Assembly (NCBI RefSeq): GCF_000025545.1
Contig: NC_013889.1
Coordinates: 2,597,501-2,661,500 of the forward strand
Direction of reading: 5' to 3'
DNA: 64,000 bases
Source: Thioalkalivibrio sp. K90mix
GTDB taxonomy: Bacteria; Pseudomonadota; Gammaproteobacteria; Ectothiorhodospirales; Ectothiorhodospiraceae
Both the position numbers and the translations under genes were made by a program. The notes beneath the pieces are model-generated. The model saw only the letters and a program-made list of their open reading frames with translations. It was not told the origin of the DNA and did no database searches. This document shows, in pieces, positions 43,255 through 52,636 of the stretch. The first letter of the stretch is position 1. Every line of letters begins with the position of its first letter.

Positions 43255-43297
43255 CACGGGTTTCTGAATTTCAACTGTGGCAACGGGTGAACCTGCA

Positions 43298-44539
43298 ATG
43301 GATGCCGTTCTTTATCTGACCCATCGAATCCCGTGGCCGCCCAACAAGGGCGACAAGATTCGCTCGCACCATATCCTGCGCGATCTGACACGGCGCTATC
43401 GGGTCTACCTGGGCACCTTTATCGACGACCCGGCCGATGCGGCCTGCGTCGAAGAGCTGGAGCGCTGCTGCGCGGGCGTCTGCGTGCGCCCTCTCTCGCC
43501 GGGACGCGCGAAATGGCGCGCCCTGCGCGGCCTGCTGACACAGGAGCCGCTGACCCTGCCCTGGTATCGCGATGCGGCGCTGCAGCACTGGGTCAACCAG
43601 GTACTGGAGCAGCAGGAGATCACCCGTGCGCTGGTGTTCTCCTCGGCAATGGCGCAATACCTGCCGCACCGGGCCGGCCTGACGCGAGTGGTGGACTTCG
43701 TGGATGTCGACTCCGACAAGTGGACCCAGTACGCCGCCAGCAAGCCCTGGCCGATGAGCGCGATCTACCGCCGCGAGGGCCGTCAGCTGTTGCGTTATGA
43801 ACGGCAGGTCGCGGCGCGCAGCGAGGCCAGCCTGTTCGTATCACCGGACGAGGCCGCGACGTTTCGGGCCCTGGCGCCGGAAAGTGCCGAGCGGGTACAT
43901 GCACTGAACAATGGCGTGGATGCGGCGTACTTCGACCCGCAGCAGATCCCGCAGAAAAGCCCCTACCCGGATCATGTCCAGCCGATCGTGTTCAGCGGGG
44001 CCATGGATTACTGGCCGAACGTGGAGGCGGTGGTCTGGTTCGCTGAATCCGTCCTGCCACGCATTCGCCAGGTTCATCCGGATGTGCGTTTTTACATTGT
44101 CGGCAGCCGGCCCGCGCCGGAGGTCCGCGAACTGGAGCGCCAGCCGGGCGTCGAGGTCGTGGGGCCGGTGGAGGACATGCGCCCCTGGGTCGGCGGCGCC
44201 GCGGTCTCGGTGGCGCCCCTGCGGATCGCGCGCGGGGTCCAGAACAAGGTGCTCGAGGCCATGGCGCTGGCGCGGCCGGTCGTGGCCTCCCCGCAGGCGC
44301 TCGAGGGGATCACCGCCGTACGCAACGACGAGGTGATCGAGGCCGATACTGACCCCGAGGTGTTTGCCCGCGCGGTCCTGCAGTGTCTGGAACAGCCCGA
44401 TCCCGGGATGGCTGTCCGCGCGCGCCGACGCATCACCACGGACTACGACTGGGGCCGCAACCTCGCGTGCCTGCACGACTATCTCGAGAGCGGGCTGGCG
44501 CATGAGAGCGAGGCCATCGCCTCCCGGGGGGATGCATGA
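43298..44539 (+). CDS. XrtA-system glycosyltransferase (first of the locus, GT4-like)
   Basis: A 413-residue GT-B enzyme with the family start AVLYLTHRIPWPPNKGDKIRSH, VFSGAMDYWPNVEAV and the C-terminal donor-binding stretch APLRIARGVQNKVLEAMALA. It matches the PEP-CTERM-associated sugar transferase placed just before XrtA. The ATG at 43298 is used; a GTG at 43277 is possible. Its stop overlaps the xrtA start as ATGA. Confidence 0.9.
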   Translation: MDAVLYLTHRIPWPPNKGDKIRSHHILRDLTRRYRVYLGTFIDDPADAACVEELERCCAGVCVRPLSPGRAKWRALRGLLTQEPLTLPWYRDAALQHWVNQVLEQQEITRALVFSSAMAQYLPHRAGLTRVVDFVDVDSDKWTQYAASKPWPMSAIYRREGRQLLRYERQVAARSEASLFVSPDEAATFRALAPESAERVHALNNGVDAAYFDPQQIPQKSPYPDHVQPIVFSGAMDYWPNVEAVVWFAESVLPRIRQVHPDVRFYIVGSRPAPEVRELERQPGVEVVGPVEDMRPWVGGAAVSVAPLRIARGVQNKVLEAMALARPVVASPQALEGITAVRNDEVIEADTDPEVFARAVLQCLEQPDPGMAVRARRRITTDYDWGRNLACLHDYLESGLAHESEAIASRGDA

Positions 44540-46080
44540 GCACGCCGGCCACCGTGATGTCCCAGCCGCTGGTGCAGCGGTGGTGGGCTCCCGTACTGGC
44601 GCTGGCCGCCCTGATTGCGACCACGCTGATCGTGTTCGCGCCCACCTTCGTCTCGATGGTGGATACCTGGGCGCGTTCGGATACCTTCGCGCACGGGTTC
44701 CTGGTCGTGCCGATCGTCCTGTTTCTGGTCTATCTCAAGCGCGACGAACTGGCAGCCGTATCGCCCCGCCCCTATCCCCTGGCGCTGGTACCGATCGTGC
44801 TGCTGGGGCTTGCCTGGGTCATGGGCGAACTGGTGGATGTCATCTCGGTGCGCCAGTTTGCCGCGACCCTGATGATCCCCTTCCTGGTGTGGCTGGTCAT
44901 GGGCACCGCGGTCGTGCGTATCCTGCAGTTTCCCCTGGCCTACCTGCTGTTCGCGGTCCCACTGGGTGAATTTCTGGTGCCGCCGCTGATGGACTTCACC
45001 GCGGAGTTCACCGTCGCGGCCGTGCAGCTGTCCGGGATACCGATTTACCGCGACGGCCTGCACTTCGAACTGCCAACCGGACGCTGGTCGGTGGTCGAGG
45101 CCTGCAGCGGCGTGCGCTATCTGATTGCGTCGGTCGCGCTGGGGACGCTGTACGCCTACCTGATGTATCGCAGCCTCTGGCGGCGGCTGGCCTTTGTCGG
45201 TGTCGCGATCATCGTCCCGATCATCGCCAATGGCCTGCGCGCCTACATGATCGTGATGATCGGGCACCTGAGCGACATGGAATATGCCGCGGGTGCCGAC
45301 CACTTGCTCTACGGTTGGGTCTTCTTCGGTGTCGTGATCTTTCTGATGTTCTGGATCGGCGCCCTCTGGCGCGAGGATGGTACGGAAGAAGCCCCCGCCC
45401 GCCGCCCCCCCGCACCAGCCCAACAGACCGGGGCCATGGGCTTTGCTCACATGGCGGTGATCGCCGCGCTGGTGGTCACGCTGGGTCCCGTTTATGCCCA
45501 CTGGATGGACACCCGGGATCTCGGCCCGGTACAGGGGCTGGGCACCGGGCCGGTCGTGCCTTCCGGGTGGACCGCCGTGCCCGCTGAGGAGCGGCCCGGC
45601 TGGCAACCCGGCTACCAGTTCATGCGTGCGGAGCGCGGGGGCTGGGTCGTGAACGATTCACAGGCCGCAGTTGGGATGCACGTAGGCTTCTACCGCGAAC
45701 AGGCGCGCCACGGAAACATGCTCGGCTGGCACAACACGCTGGCGGGCCGGGAGCGGGCCGAGTGGAGCCAGACCCGCCGTGGCCAGGCGGAGGTCGCGGG
45801 CTATCCCGATCCGCAGCGGGTCCTGCTGCGCGGCCGCCAGCAGCAGATGGTGGCGTGGCAGTGGTACTGGGCGAACGGACATCTCACCACCCGGCCCTTC
45901 GAGGTCAAGGCCCGCGAGGCCACGAGCCGGCTGCTGGGCGGGCGCGACGATGCCGCACTGATCGTGGTCTATGCCGAGTACCGAGACGACTTGCAGCCGG
46001 CAGAGGACGCAATGCGCGCCTATGTGGAGGCCGCGATGCCACAGATGCTGGAACAGCTGCAGGACGTGAGCCAGCGATGA
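44536..46080 (+). CDS. xrtA: Exosortase A fused to an EpsI domain
   Basis: The 514-residue protein has an N-terminal exosortase of about eight membrane segments with the cysteine-protease-like triad Cys190 (VEACSGVRYL), Arg235 (ANGLRAYMIV) and His256 (GADHLLYGW). A periplasmic EpsI (DUF3485) domain follows from about residue 310 to the end. It recognises PEP-CTERM tails, cleaves them and transfers the protein to another molecule, probably a lipid-linked or polysaccharide acceptor. It is coupled by ATGA overlaps to glycosyltransferase genes on both sides. The target in this window is the PepA-like protein at 31722. Confidence 0.95.
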   Translation: MSTPATVMSQPLVQRWWAPVLALAALIATTLIVFAPTFVSMVDTWARSDTFAHGFLVVPIVLFLVYLKRDELAAVSPRPYPLALVPIVLLGLAWVMGELVDVISVRQFAATLMIPFLVWLVMGTAVVRILQFPLAYLLFAVPLGEFLVPPLMDFTAEFTVAAVQLSGIPIYRDGLHFELPTGRWSVVEACSGVRYLIASVALGTLYAYLMYRSLWRRLAFVGVAIIVPIIANGLRAYMIVMIGHLSDMEYAAGADHLLYGWVFFGVVIFLMFWIGALWREDGTEEAPARRPPAPAQQTGAMGFAHMAVIAALVVTLGPVYAHWMDTRDLGPVQGLGTGPVVPSGWTAVPAEERPGWQPGYQFMRAERGGWVVNDSQAAVGMHVGFYREQARHGNMLGWHNTLAGRERAEWSQTRRGQAEVAGYPDPQRVLLRGRQQQMVAWQWYWANGHLTTRPFEVKAREATSRLLGGRDDAALIVVYAEYRDDLQPAEDAMRAYVEAAMPQMLEQLQDVSQR

Positions 46081-47312
46081 ATACCCGGACACCCCAGGAC
46101 AGCGCCACCGACCCGCGCCCATGCGTGGCTCATGTCATCCATCGCCTGGATGTCGGCGGCATGGAGAACGGGCTGGTCAACCTGCTCAATCACATGCCCG
46201 CCGAGCGCTACCGGCACGCGATCATCTGCATGACCGACTACACGCGGTTCAGCGAGCGCCTGCAGCGGGAGGACGTCAGCCTGCATGCCCTGCACAAGCG
46301 CGAGGGCAAGGACTTCGGGGTGCATCGGCGCCTGTGGCGGCTGCTCCGCGAACTGCGGCCCGCGATCGTCCACACCCGCAATCTGGCCACGCTGGAGGGG
46401 CAGGTCACCGCCGCCCTGGCCGGCGTGCGCGCCCGGGTACATGGCGAGCATGGCTGGGATATTGCCGACCTCGATGGCTCCCGCGACAAGCATCGTTACA
46501 TGCGACGGCTGGTGCGCCCCCTGGTCGGCCGGTACATCGCCCTGTCGCGCCATCAGATGGACTACCTGCAGCAACGGGTTGGTGTCGGAACCGAGCGGGT
46601 CGCGCACATCTGCAACGGGGTGGATACCGGACGCTTCCACCCGCGCGAGGGCGCCCGCACAGGCCCCTGGCCCCCGGGCTTTGCCGGCCCGGAGAACATC
46701 GTGATCGGGAGCGTGATGCGGATGCAGGCGGTGAAGGCCCCACTGGATCTGGTGGAGGCGTTCATCGCCTTGCGCGAAAACGCCCCGGTGCCCTTCGACC
46801 GTCTTCGCCTGGTGATCGTGGGTGACGGCCCGCTGAGGGAACAGGCCCGCCAGCGCCTGGAGGGCGCCCGGGTCGCGCAGCAGGCATGGCTGCCGGGCGC
46901 CCGCGAGGACATCCCGCAGTGCCTGCGGGCGATGGACCTCTTTGTCCTCCCCTCGCTGGCCGAGGGGATCTGCAACACCATTCTCGAGGCCATGGCGTCC
47001 GGGCTCCCGGTGATCGCGACCGACGTCGGCGGCAATCCTGACCTGGTGACCCCCGGAAAGACGGGGGCCCTGGTCCCCGCAGGGGCGCCCGGTGCCCTCG
47101 CCGAGGCCATCCGTAATGCGCTCGCCAATCCGGATGCCCGCAAGCGCATGGGACAGGCGGCCCGCATTCGCGCCGAGGCCGCGTTCAGCCTGGACGCCAT
47201 GGTGGCCGGCTACCTCGGGGTCTACGACAGCCTGCTGGACAGGGCCAACGCCCGAACCCCCTCGGTTCGGGCGGGGGGCCGCCGGCGACAACACGAAACG
47301 ACGGGACGCTGA
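46077..47312 (+). CDS. XrtA-system glycosyltransferase (second, GT4-like)
   Basis: A 411-residue GT-B enzyme with VAHVIHRLDVGGMENGLVNL at the N-terminus, the motif that marks the exosortase-associated second sugar transferase. It also has ARVHGEHGWDIADLDGS, and the donor-binding SLAEGICNTILEAMASGLPV near 300. It adds a sugar to the lipid-linked repeat unit. The start overlaps the xrtA stop (ATGA), and the amidotransferase gene follows after one base. Confidence 0.92.
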   Translation: MNTRTPQDSATDPRPCVAHVIHRLDVGGMENGLVNLLNHMPAERYRHAIICMTDYTRFSERLQREDVSLHALHKREGKDFGVHRRLWRLLRELRPAIVHTRNLATLEGQVTAALAGVRARVHGEHGWDIADLDGSRDKHRYMRRLVRPLVGRYIALSRHQMDYLQQRVGVGTERVAHICNGVDTGRFHPREGARTGPWPPGFAGPENIVIGSVMRMQAVKAPLDLVEAFIALRENAPVPFDRLRLVIVGDGPLREQARQRLEGARVAQQAWLPGAREDIPQCLRAMDLFVLPSLAEGICNTILEAMASGLPVIATDVGGNPDLVTPGKTGALVPAGAPGALAEAIRNALANPDARKRMGQAARIRAEAAFSLDAMVAGYLGVYDSLLDRANARTPSVRAGGRRRQHETTGR

Positions 47313-47313
47313 C

Positions 47314-49245
47314 ATGTGCGGTATCGCCGGTATTTTCGATCTGAACGGGCGGCGCCCGATCGATCGCGCCTGCCTGGAGGGCATGAATGCGACCCAGTTC
47401 CACCGGGGCCCGGACGAAGGTGGAATCCACCTGGAACCGGGGGTCGGGCTGGCGCACCGACGCCTGTCCATCATCGACCTCAAGGGTGGCCAGCAGCCGC
47501 TGTTCAACGAGGACGGCAGCGTCGTCGTCACCTACAACGGCGAGATCTACAACTTCCCGGAGCTGACTCACGAACTCCAGCGGGCGGGCCATCGCTTTCG
47601 TACCCACTGCGATACGGAAGTCATCGTGCACGCCTGGGAGGAATGGGGCGAGGACTGCGTCCAGCGCTTTCGCGGGATGTTCGCCTTCGCCCTCTGGGAT
47701 CGCCACACCCAGACCCTGTTTCTGGCGCGGGATCGCCTGGGCATCAAGCCGCTTTACTACAGCGAACTCCCGGATGGCCAACTGATCTTTGGCTCCGAGC
47801 TCAAGGTCCTGCTGGCCCATCCCGGGCAGACGCGCGAGCTCGACCCCTGCGCGGTCGAGGAATACTTCGCCTATGGCTATGTGCCCGAGCCGCGCAGCAT
47901 TCTGTCCGGCGTCCACAAGCTGCCACCGGGGCATACGCTGAGCGTACGGCGCAACCAGCGCTCCGCCGCCAGTCCGCGCGCGTACTGGGATGTCCCCTTT
48001 GCGACAGCCGCGCCCATCGGCATGTCGGAGGCGGCGGAGGAGTTGACCGAACGTCTGCGCGAGGCCGTGCGCATCCGCATGGTGGCCGAGGTACCGCTGG
48101 GGGCCTTCCTGTCGGGGGGCGTGGATTCCAGCGCCGTGGTGGCGATGATGGCCGGGCTCTCCTCCGAGCCCGTGCGCACCTGCTCCATCGGCTTTGCCGA
48201 CCCCGCCTATGACGAGTCACGCTATGCCCGGGAGGTCGCCGAGCGCTACGCAACGGACCATCACAACCGCGAGGTCGACCCCGATGACTTTGCCCTGCTG
48301 GAGCGTCTGGGCGATCTCTACGACGAGCCGTTTGCCGACAGCTCGGCCCTGCCGACCTACCGCGTCTGCGAGCAGGCCCGCCGACAGGTCGTGGTCGCGC
48401 TGTCCGGCGACGGGGGCGACGAAACCCTGGCGGGCTATCGCCGCTATCGGCACCACCTCGCCGAGGAACGCCTGCGCAACCCGCTGCCCCTGGGCCTGCG
48501 GCGCGTGCTGTTCGGCAGCCTGGCCCAGGTCTACCCCAAGGCGGACTGGGCCCCGCGCCCGCTGCGCGCTCGGGCGACCTTTCAGGCACTGGCACGGGAT
48601 GCGGTCGAGGGCTACTTCCAGGGCGTGTCGGTGCTGCGCGACGAGCAGCGCAGCACGCTGTTCTCGTCCGCATTCCGCCGCGAGCTGCAGGGCTACGGGG
48701 CGGTCGAGGTGCTGCGCGCCCATGCCGGGCGGGCCCCGACCGATGACCCGCTCTCGCTGGTGCAGTACCTGGACCTCAAGACCTACCTCCCGGGCGACAT
48801 CCTGACCAAGGTCGACCGCGCCAGCATGGCTCACTCGCTGGAGGTCCGCGTGCCGCTGCTGGATCACCCGCTGGTGGAGTGGGCCTCCACCCTTGCACCG
48901 GAACTGAAGCTGCGCGATGGCGAAGGCAAGGCGGTTCTGAAAAAGGCGATGGAACCCTACCTGCCCCACTCGATTCTCTATCGGCGCAAGCGGGGCTTCG
49001 CCGTACCCCTGGCCAACTGGTTCCGGGGGCCGTTGCGCGAGGTGATGCACGAGCGGGTGCTGGGGGAGCAGATGCGCGATTCCGGGCTGTTCGACGAACG
49101 CACCCTCAGGCGTCTGGTCGACGAGCACGGCCGGGGCGCGCGCGATCACAGCGCGGCGCTGTGGTCATTGATGATGTTCCAGACCTTTCTGGACAAGGTG
49201 CAACCGACCAGCCCGCGCAGCGGCTGTGTCCTGCCTGGAGCCTAG
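47314..49245 (+). CDS. XrtA-system amidotransferase 1 (asparagine synthase family)
   Basis: The 643-residue protein has an N-terminal class II glutamine amidotransferase domain with nucleophile Cys2 (MCGIAGIFDL) and VTYNGEIYNFPEL. A synthase domain follows with the PP-loop LSGGVDSSAVVAM and LSGDGGDETLAGY. It amidates a carboxylate, likely a uronic acid or precursor of the exopolysaccharide, using glutamine and ATP. All active-site landmarks are intact, unlike the relative at 53977-55839. The start at 47314 is fixed because Cys must follow Met. Confidence 0.93.
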   Translation: MCGIAGIFDLNGRRPIDRACLEGMNATQFHRGPDEGGIHLEPGVGLAHRRLSIIDLKGGQQPLFNEDGSVVVTYNGEIYNFPELTHELQRAGHRFRTHCDTEVIVHAWEEWGEDCVQRFRGMFAFALWDRHTQTLFLARDRLGIKPLYYSELPDGQLIFGSELKVLLAHPGQTRELDPCAVEEYFAYGYVPEPRSILSGVHKLPPGHTLSVRRNQRSAASPRAYWDVPFATAAPIGMSEAAEELTERLREAVRIRMVAEVPLGAFLSGGVDSSAVVAMMAGLSSEPVRTCSIGFADPAYDESRYAREVAERYATDHHNREVDPDDFALLERLGDLYDEPFADSSALPTYRVCEQARRQVVVALSGDGGDETLAGYRRYRHHLAEERLRNPLPLGLRRVLFGSLAQVYPKADWAPRPLRARATFQALARDAVEGYFQGVSVLRDEQRSTLFSSAFRRELQGYGAVEVLRAHAGRAPTDDPLSLVQYLDLKTYLPGDILTKVDRASMAHSLEVRVPLLDHPLVEWASTLAPELKLRDGEGKAVLKKAMEPYLPHSILYRRKRGFAVPLANWFRGPLREVMHERVLGEQMRDSGLFDERTLRRLVDEHGRGARDHSAALWSLMMFQTFLDKVQPTSPRSGCVLPGA

Positions 49246-49247
49246 CC

Positions 49248-50195
49248 ATGTATGGACGCCACCCGGTTGCCGATGCCTCGCGTGCCTCCCGCGCGATCCT
49301 CAGCAACCTCCTGGCCCGGGGCGCCCCCGGACTCTATGTGCGTCTGACCCAAGAGACCGGCCGTGGTCGGGGCGCGGAGACGGCGGAATCCGTGGCGCAG
49401 TACTTCACCACCTGTTTCTTCGACTACTTCGATCAGCTGGAGGTCCCGCCCGAGGCGATCGAGGACGCGCTTCGCGACAAGCACCTGCTGGAGTACGGGC
49501 CCGGCGACGTACCCGGCGTGGCCCTGCTGATGCTGGCCCATGGCGCGGCCCGGGTAACCTGCGTCGACCGCTTTGCACTGTCGCAGCGCAGTCCCTTTCA
49601 GCTGGAGGTCCTGCAGTGCCTGCTGGACGGCCTGGACCCCGCCGCGCGCGAACGGGCGGCCGCGTGCTTCGTACGTCCCGATGATCCGGCCTCGGGGTTT
49701 CGCCGCGAGCGGCTGGAATACCGCGTGACCCGGGATGGACTGTCGGGCCTGAACGCCGACGTCGACCTGATCTATTCGCGCGCGGTGCTGGAACACGTCA
49801 ACGACCTGGACGCGACCTTTCGCGACATGGCGAAGGCCCTGAAACCGGGGGCGCTGGCGGTCCACCAGGTGGACCTCAAGAGTCATGGCCTGCACCGCGA
49901 GAATCCGCTCGACTTTCTCACCTGGCCGGTCGGCCTGTGGCACTGGATGTATGCCGGCAAGGGGGTCCCGAACCGCTGGCGTCTGGACCGCTACCGGCAG
50001 GCGATCGAGAACACGGGGCTGGTGATACGGCATATCGAGTCCACGGCCGAGGCACTGGACGAGGATGTGGCTGCAGTGGCCCCTTATCTGGCCGCGCCGT
50101 TTCGCGGGCTCGACAAGGCCACGCTGCGCTGCCTGGGATTCTGGCTCGTGGTGACCCGACCGGCGCCGGGCGACGAAGCGAGGGCGGCGGCATGA
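49248..50195 (+). CDS. SAM-dependent methyltransferase
   Basis: A 315-residue protein with LLEYGPGDVPGVALLMLAHG as motif I (an E-x-G-P-G-D variant), VTCVDRFALSQ and VDLIYSRAVLEHVNDLD. This is a class I methyltransferase typical of polysaccharide loci. It starts 2 bases after the amidotransferase stop and overlaps the next glycosyltransferase (ATGA). Target unknown; O-methylation of a sugar is the simplest idea. Confidence 0.85.
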   Translation: MYGRHPVADASRASRAILSNLLARGAPGLYVRLTQETGRGRGAETAESVAQYFTTCFFDYFDQLEVPPEAIEDALRDKHLLEYGPGDVPGVALLMLAHGAARVTCVDRFALSQRSPFQLEVLQCLLDGLDPAARERAAACFVRPDDPASGFRRERLEYRVTRDGLSGLNADVDLIYSRAVLEHVNDLDATFRDMAKALKPGALAVHQVDLKSHGLHRENPLDFLTWPVGLWHWMYAGKGVPNRWRLDRYRQAIENTGLVIRHIESTAEALDEDVAAVAPYLAAPFRGLDKATLRCLGFWLVVTRPAPGDEARAAA

Positions 50196-51409
50196 AGATC
50201 CTCCACGTCCTCGACCACTCCATCCCGCTGCACAGCGGGTACACCTTTCGCACCGCGGCCATCCTGCGCGAACAGCACCGCAGGGGCTGGCAGACGTGTC
50301 ACCTGACCAGCCCCAAGCATACCGGCGCCCAGACCGACGAGGAGACGATCGACGGCCTGCATTTCTACCGCACGACCTACAACCCGAGCGCGATCCCGGG
50401 GGTGGAACAATGGGGGTTGATGCAGGCACTGACCCAGCGGCTGACCCGCGTCGCCTGCCAGGTCGCACCCGACATCATCCATGCGCACTCGCCCGCGCTG
50501 AATGCCCTGCCGGCCCTGCGTGCCGGTCGCCGGCTGGGCATTCCGGTGGTCTACGAGGTGCGGGCATTCTGGGAGGACGCCGCGGTCGACCATGGCACCG
50601 CCCGCGAACATGGGCTGCGCTACCGCCTGACGCGAGAGCTGGAGACCTATGCCCTGAAGCGCGTGGGCCATGTCACCACCATCTGCGAGGGGCTGCGCCG
50701 CGACATCATCGCGCGCGGGATCCCGCCCGAACGGGTCACCGTGATCCCCAATGCGGTGGACGCGGATGACTTCCACCTGGGCGGTCAGCCCGACCCCGCC
50801 CTGAAGGCCCAACTGGGTCTGGGTGACGCCCGTGTGCTCGGCTTTCTCGGGTCCTTTTATGCCTACGAGGGACTGGATACCCTGCTCGAGGCCTGTCCGC
50901 TTATCCAGGCCCGGACGCCCGACGTCCGCATCCTGCTGGTCGGGGGCGGGCCGCAGGCCGAACGCCTGAAGGCCCAGGCCGAACGCCTCGGCATCCAGGA
51001 CCGCGTCATCTTCACCGGGCGCGTCCCGCATCACCAGGTACAGCGCTACTACGACCTGGTCGACCTGCTCGTGTATCCACGCCATTCGATGCGCCTGACC
51101 GAGCTGGTCACGCCGCTGAAACCACTGGAGGCGATGGCCCAGGGGCGCCTGCTGGTGGCATCGGACGTGGGCGGCCACCGGGAACTGATCCGCGATGGCG
51201 AGACCGGCTGGCTGTTCCCCGCCGACAACCCCGAAGCCCTGGCCGCCCGGGTGCTGGCGACACTGGAGCACCCGGAACACTGGCCACGGGTGCGCGAGAA
51301 CGGGCGGCGCTTCGTGGAACAGGAGCGCACCTGGGCGGCGAGTGTCGCTCGCTACCAGTCCGTCTACGACGGGCTGCGGGCCCGGCCGGAGGTGCTGCGT
51401 GCCGGATGA
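50192..51409 (+). CDS. XrtA-system glycosyltransferase (third, GT4-like)
   Basis: A 405-residue GT-B enzyme with MKILHVLDHSIPLHSGYTFR, the distinctive start of the exosortase-associated third sugar transferase. It also has VVYEVRAFWEDAAVDHGT and LGFLGSFYAYEGLDTLLEA, and donor-site VTPLKPLEAMAQGRLLVASD. It is translationally coupled to the methyltransferase and overlaps the next glycosyltransferase by 11 bases. Confidence 0.92.
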   Translation: MKILHVLDHSIPLHSGYTFRTAAILREQHRRGWQTCHLTSPKHTGAQTDEETIDGLHFYRTTYNPSAIPGVEQWGLMQALTQRLTRVACQVAPDIIHAHSPALNALPALRAGRRLGIPVVYEVRAFWEDAAVDHGTAREHGLRYRLTRELETYALKRVGHVTTICEGLRRDIIARGIPPERVTVIPNAVDADDFHLGGQPDPALKAQLGLGDARVLGFLGSFYAYEGLDTLLEACPLIQARTPDVRILLVGGGPQAERLKAQAERLGIQDRVIFTGRVPHHQVQRYYDLVDLLVYPRHSMRLTELVTPLKPLEAMAQGRLLVASDVGGHRELIRDGETGWLFPADNPEALAARVLATLEHPEHWPRVRENGRRFVEQERTWAASVARYQSVYDGLRARPEVLRAG

Positions 51410-52634
51410 GCGGCGGCCACGTCTGATGGTCTTCACGCGCGTGTACCCGAACGCGGCACAGCCCAATCTGGGCTTGTTCGTGCGCGAGCGCATGCGCCGG
51501 GTCGCCGAACATCTGGATCTGGTCGTCGTCGCTCCGGCGCCCTGGTTCCCGTTCCAGAACTGGCTGGGGCGCCTGCGCCCGCACGCCCGACCGCCGCTGC
51601 CGGCCTTCGAGAGACAGGGCTCGATTCGCGTCTACCACCCCCGTTTCCTGTGTATCCCGGGCCTGTTCAAGTGGACCGACGGCTTCTTTCAGGCGCTCGG
51701 CAGTCTGCGCCTGATGCGTCGGCTGCAGCGCGAACTCGGCTTCGACGTGATCGATGCCCATTTCATCTATCCCGACGGGGTCGCCGCGCGCTGGCTGTCG
51801 CGCTGGTTGCACCACCCCTACACCATCACCCTGCGCGGCAGCCTGAACCGTTTCCGCGACCGGCCACTGCACCGGGGGCAGATTCGCCGGGCGCTGGAGG
51901 ATGCGGCGCGGGTGTTCTCGGTGGCCAGCGCGCTGCGCGACGAGGCGCTGGACTGGGGCATCGAGCCCGATCATCTGCAGGTCGTGGGGAACGGGGCCGA
52001 TCTCGACCGCTTCAAGCCGGAGGATCGGGCTCAAGCCCGGCAACGCCTGGGGCTGCCCGCCGAGGGGCGGTTCCTGATCTCCGTCGGCGGACTGTCCGAG
52101 CGCAAGGGCTTTCACCGCGTGATCGCAACCCTGCCGGAACTGCTGCAACAGCACCGGGATCTGCACCTGGTGATTGCCGGAGGCGGGACCCCCGAGGGCA
52201 ACAACGAGGCCGAGCTGCGCCAGCAGGTCCAGTCCCTGGGGCTGCAGGACCGGGTATGGTTCCTCGGGCCCGTCGCGCCCGACGCGCTACGGTTCGTATA
52301 CTCCGCGGGGGACTTGTTCGTGCTGGCCACGCGCTTTGAAGGCTGGGCGAATGTCTTCCTGGAGGCCTCGGCCTGCGGGCTGCCCATCGTCACCACGGAT
52401 GTGGGGGGCAACGCCGAGGTCGTCGCCTCGGAGCAGGTGGGGCTGATCGTCCCGTACGGGGATCATGACGCACTGCGCGCGGCGATCCACGAGGCCCTGG
52501 GTCGCGAGTGGGACCGCGCGGCGATCCTGGCCCATGCGCGGGCGAATGACTGGCGGGTGCGGATTCCGGAACTGGTCGCGGCCTTCGAGACGATCGCCGG
52601 GCCCGTGGACCACCGCCTGCCAAGGCGCGCCTGA
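51399..52634 (+). CDS. Glycosyltransferase, family 4-like
   Basis: A 411-residue GT-B enzyme: RLMVFTRVYPNAAQPNLGLFV near the start, FDVIDAHFIYPDGVAA, ISVGGLSERKGFHRVI, and the acceptor/donor region RFEGWANVFLEASACGLPIV. The start is taken as GTG at 51399, overlapping the previous gene by 11 bases; an ATG at 51426 is an alternative. It adds a further sugar to the repeat unit. Confidence 0.9.
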   Translation: MPDERRPRLMVFTRVYPNAAQPNLGLFVRERMRRVAEHLDLVVVAPAPWFPFQNWLGRLRPHARPPLPAFERQGSIRVYHPRFLCIPGLFKWTDGFFQALGSLRLMRRLQRELGFDVIDAHFIYPDGVAARWLSRWLHHPYTITLRGSLNRFRDRPLHRGQIRRALEDAARVFSVASALRDEALDWGIEPDHLQVVGNGADLDRFKPEDRAQARQRLGLPAEGRFLISVGGLSERKGFHRVIATLPELLQQHRDLHLVIAGGGTPEGNNEAELRQQVQSLGLQDRVWFLGPVAPDALRFVYSAGDLFVLATRFEGWANVFLEASACGLPIVTTDVGGNAEVVASEQVGLIVPYGDHDALRAAIHEALGREWDRAAILAHARANDWRVRIPELVAAFETIAGPVDHRLPRRA

Positions 52635-52636
52635 AG

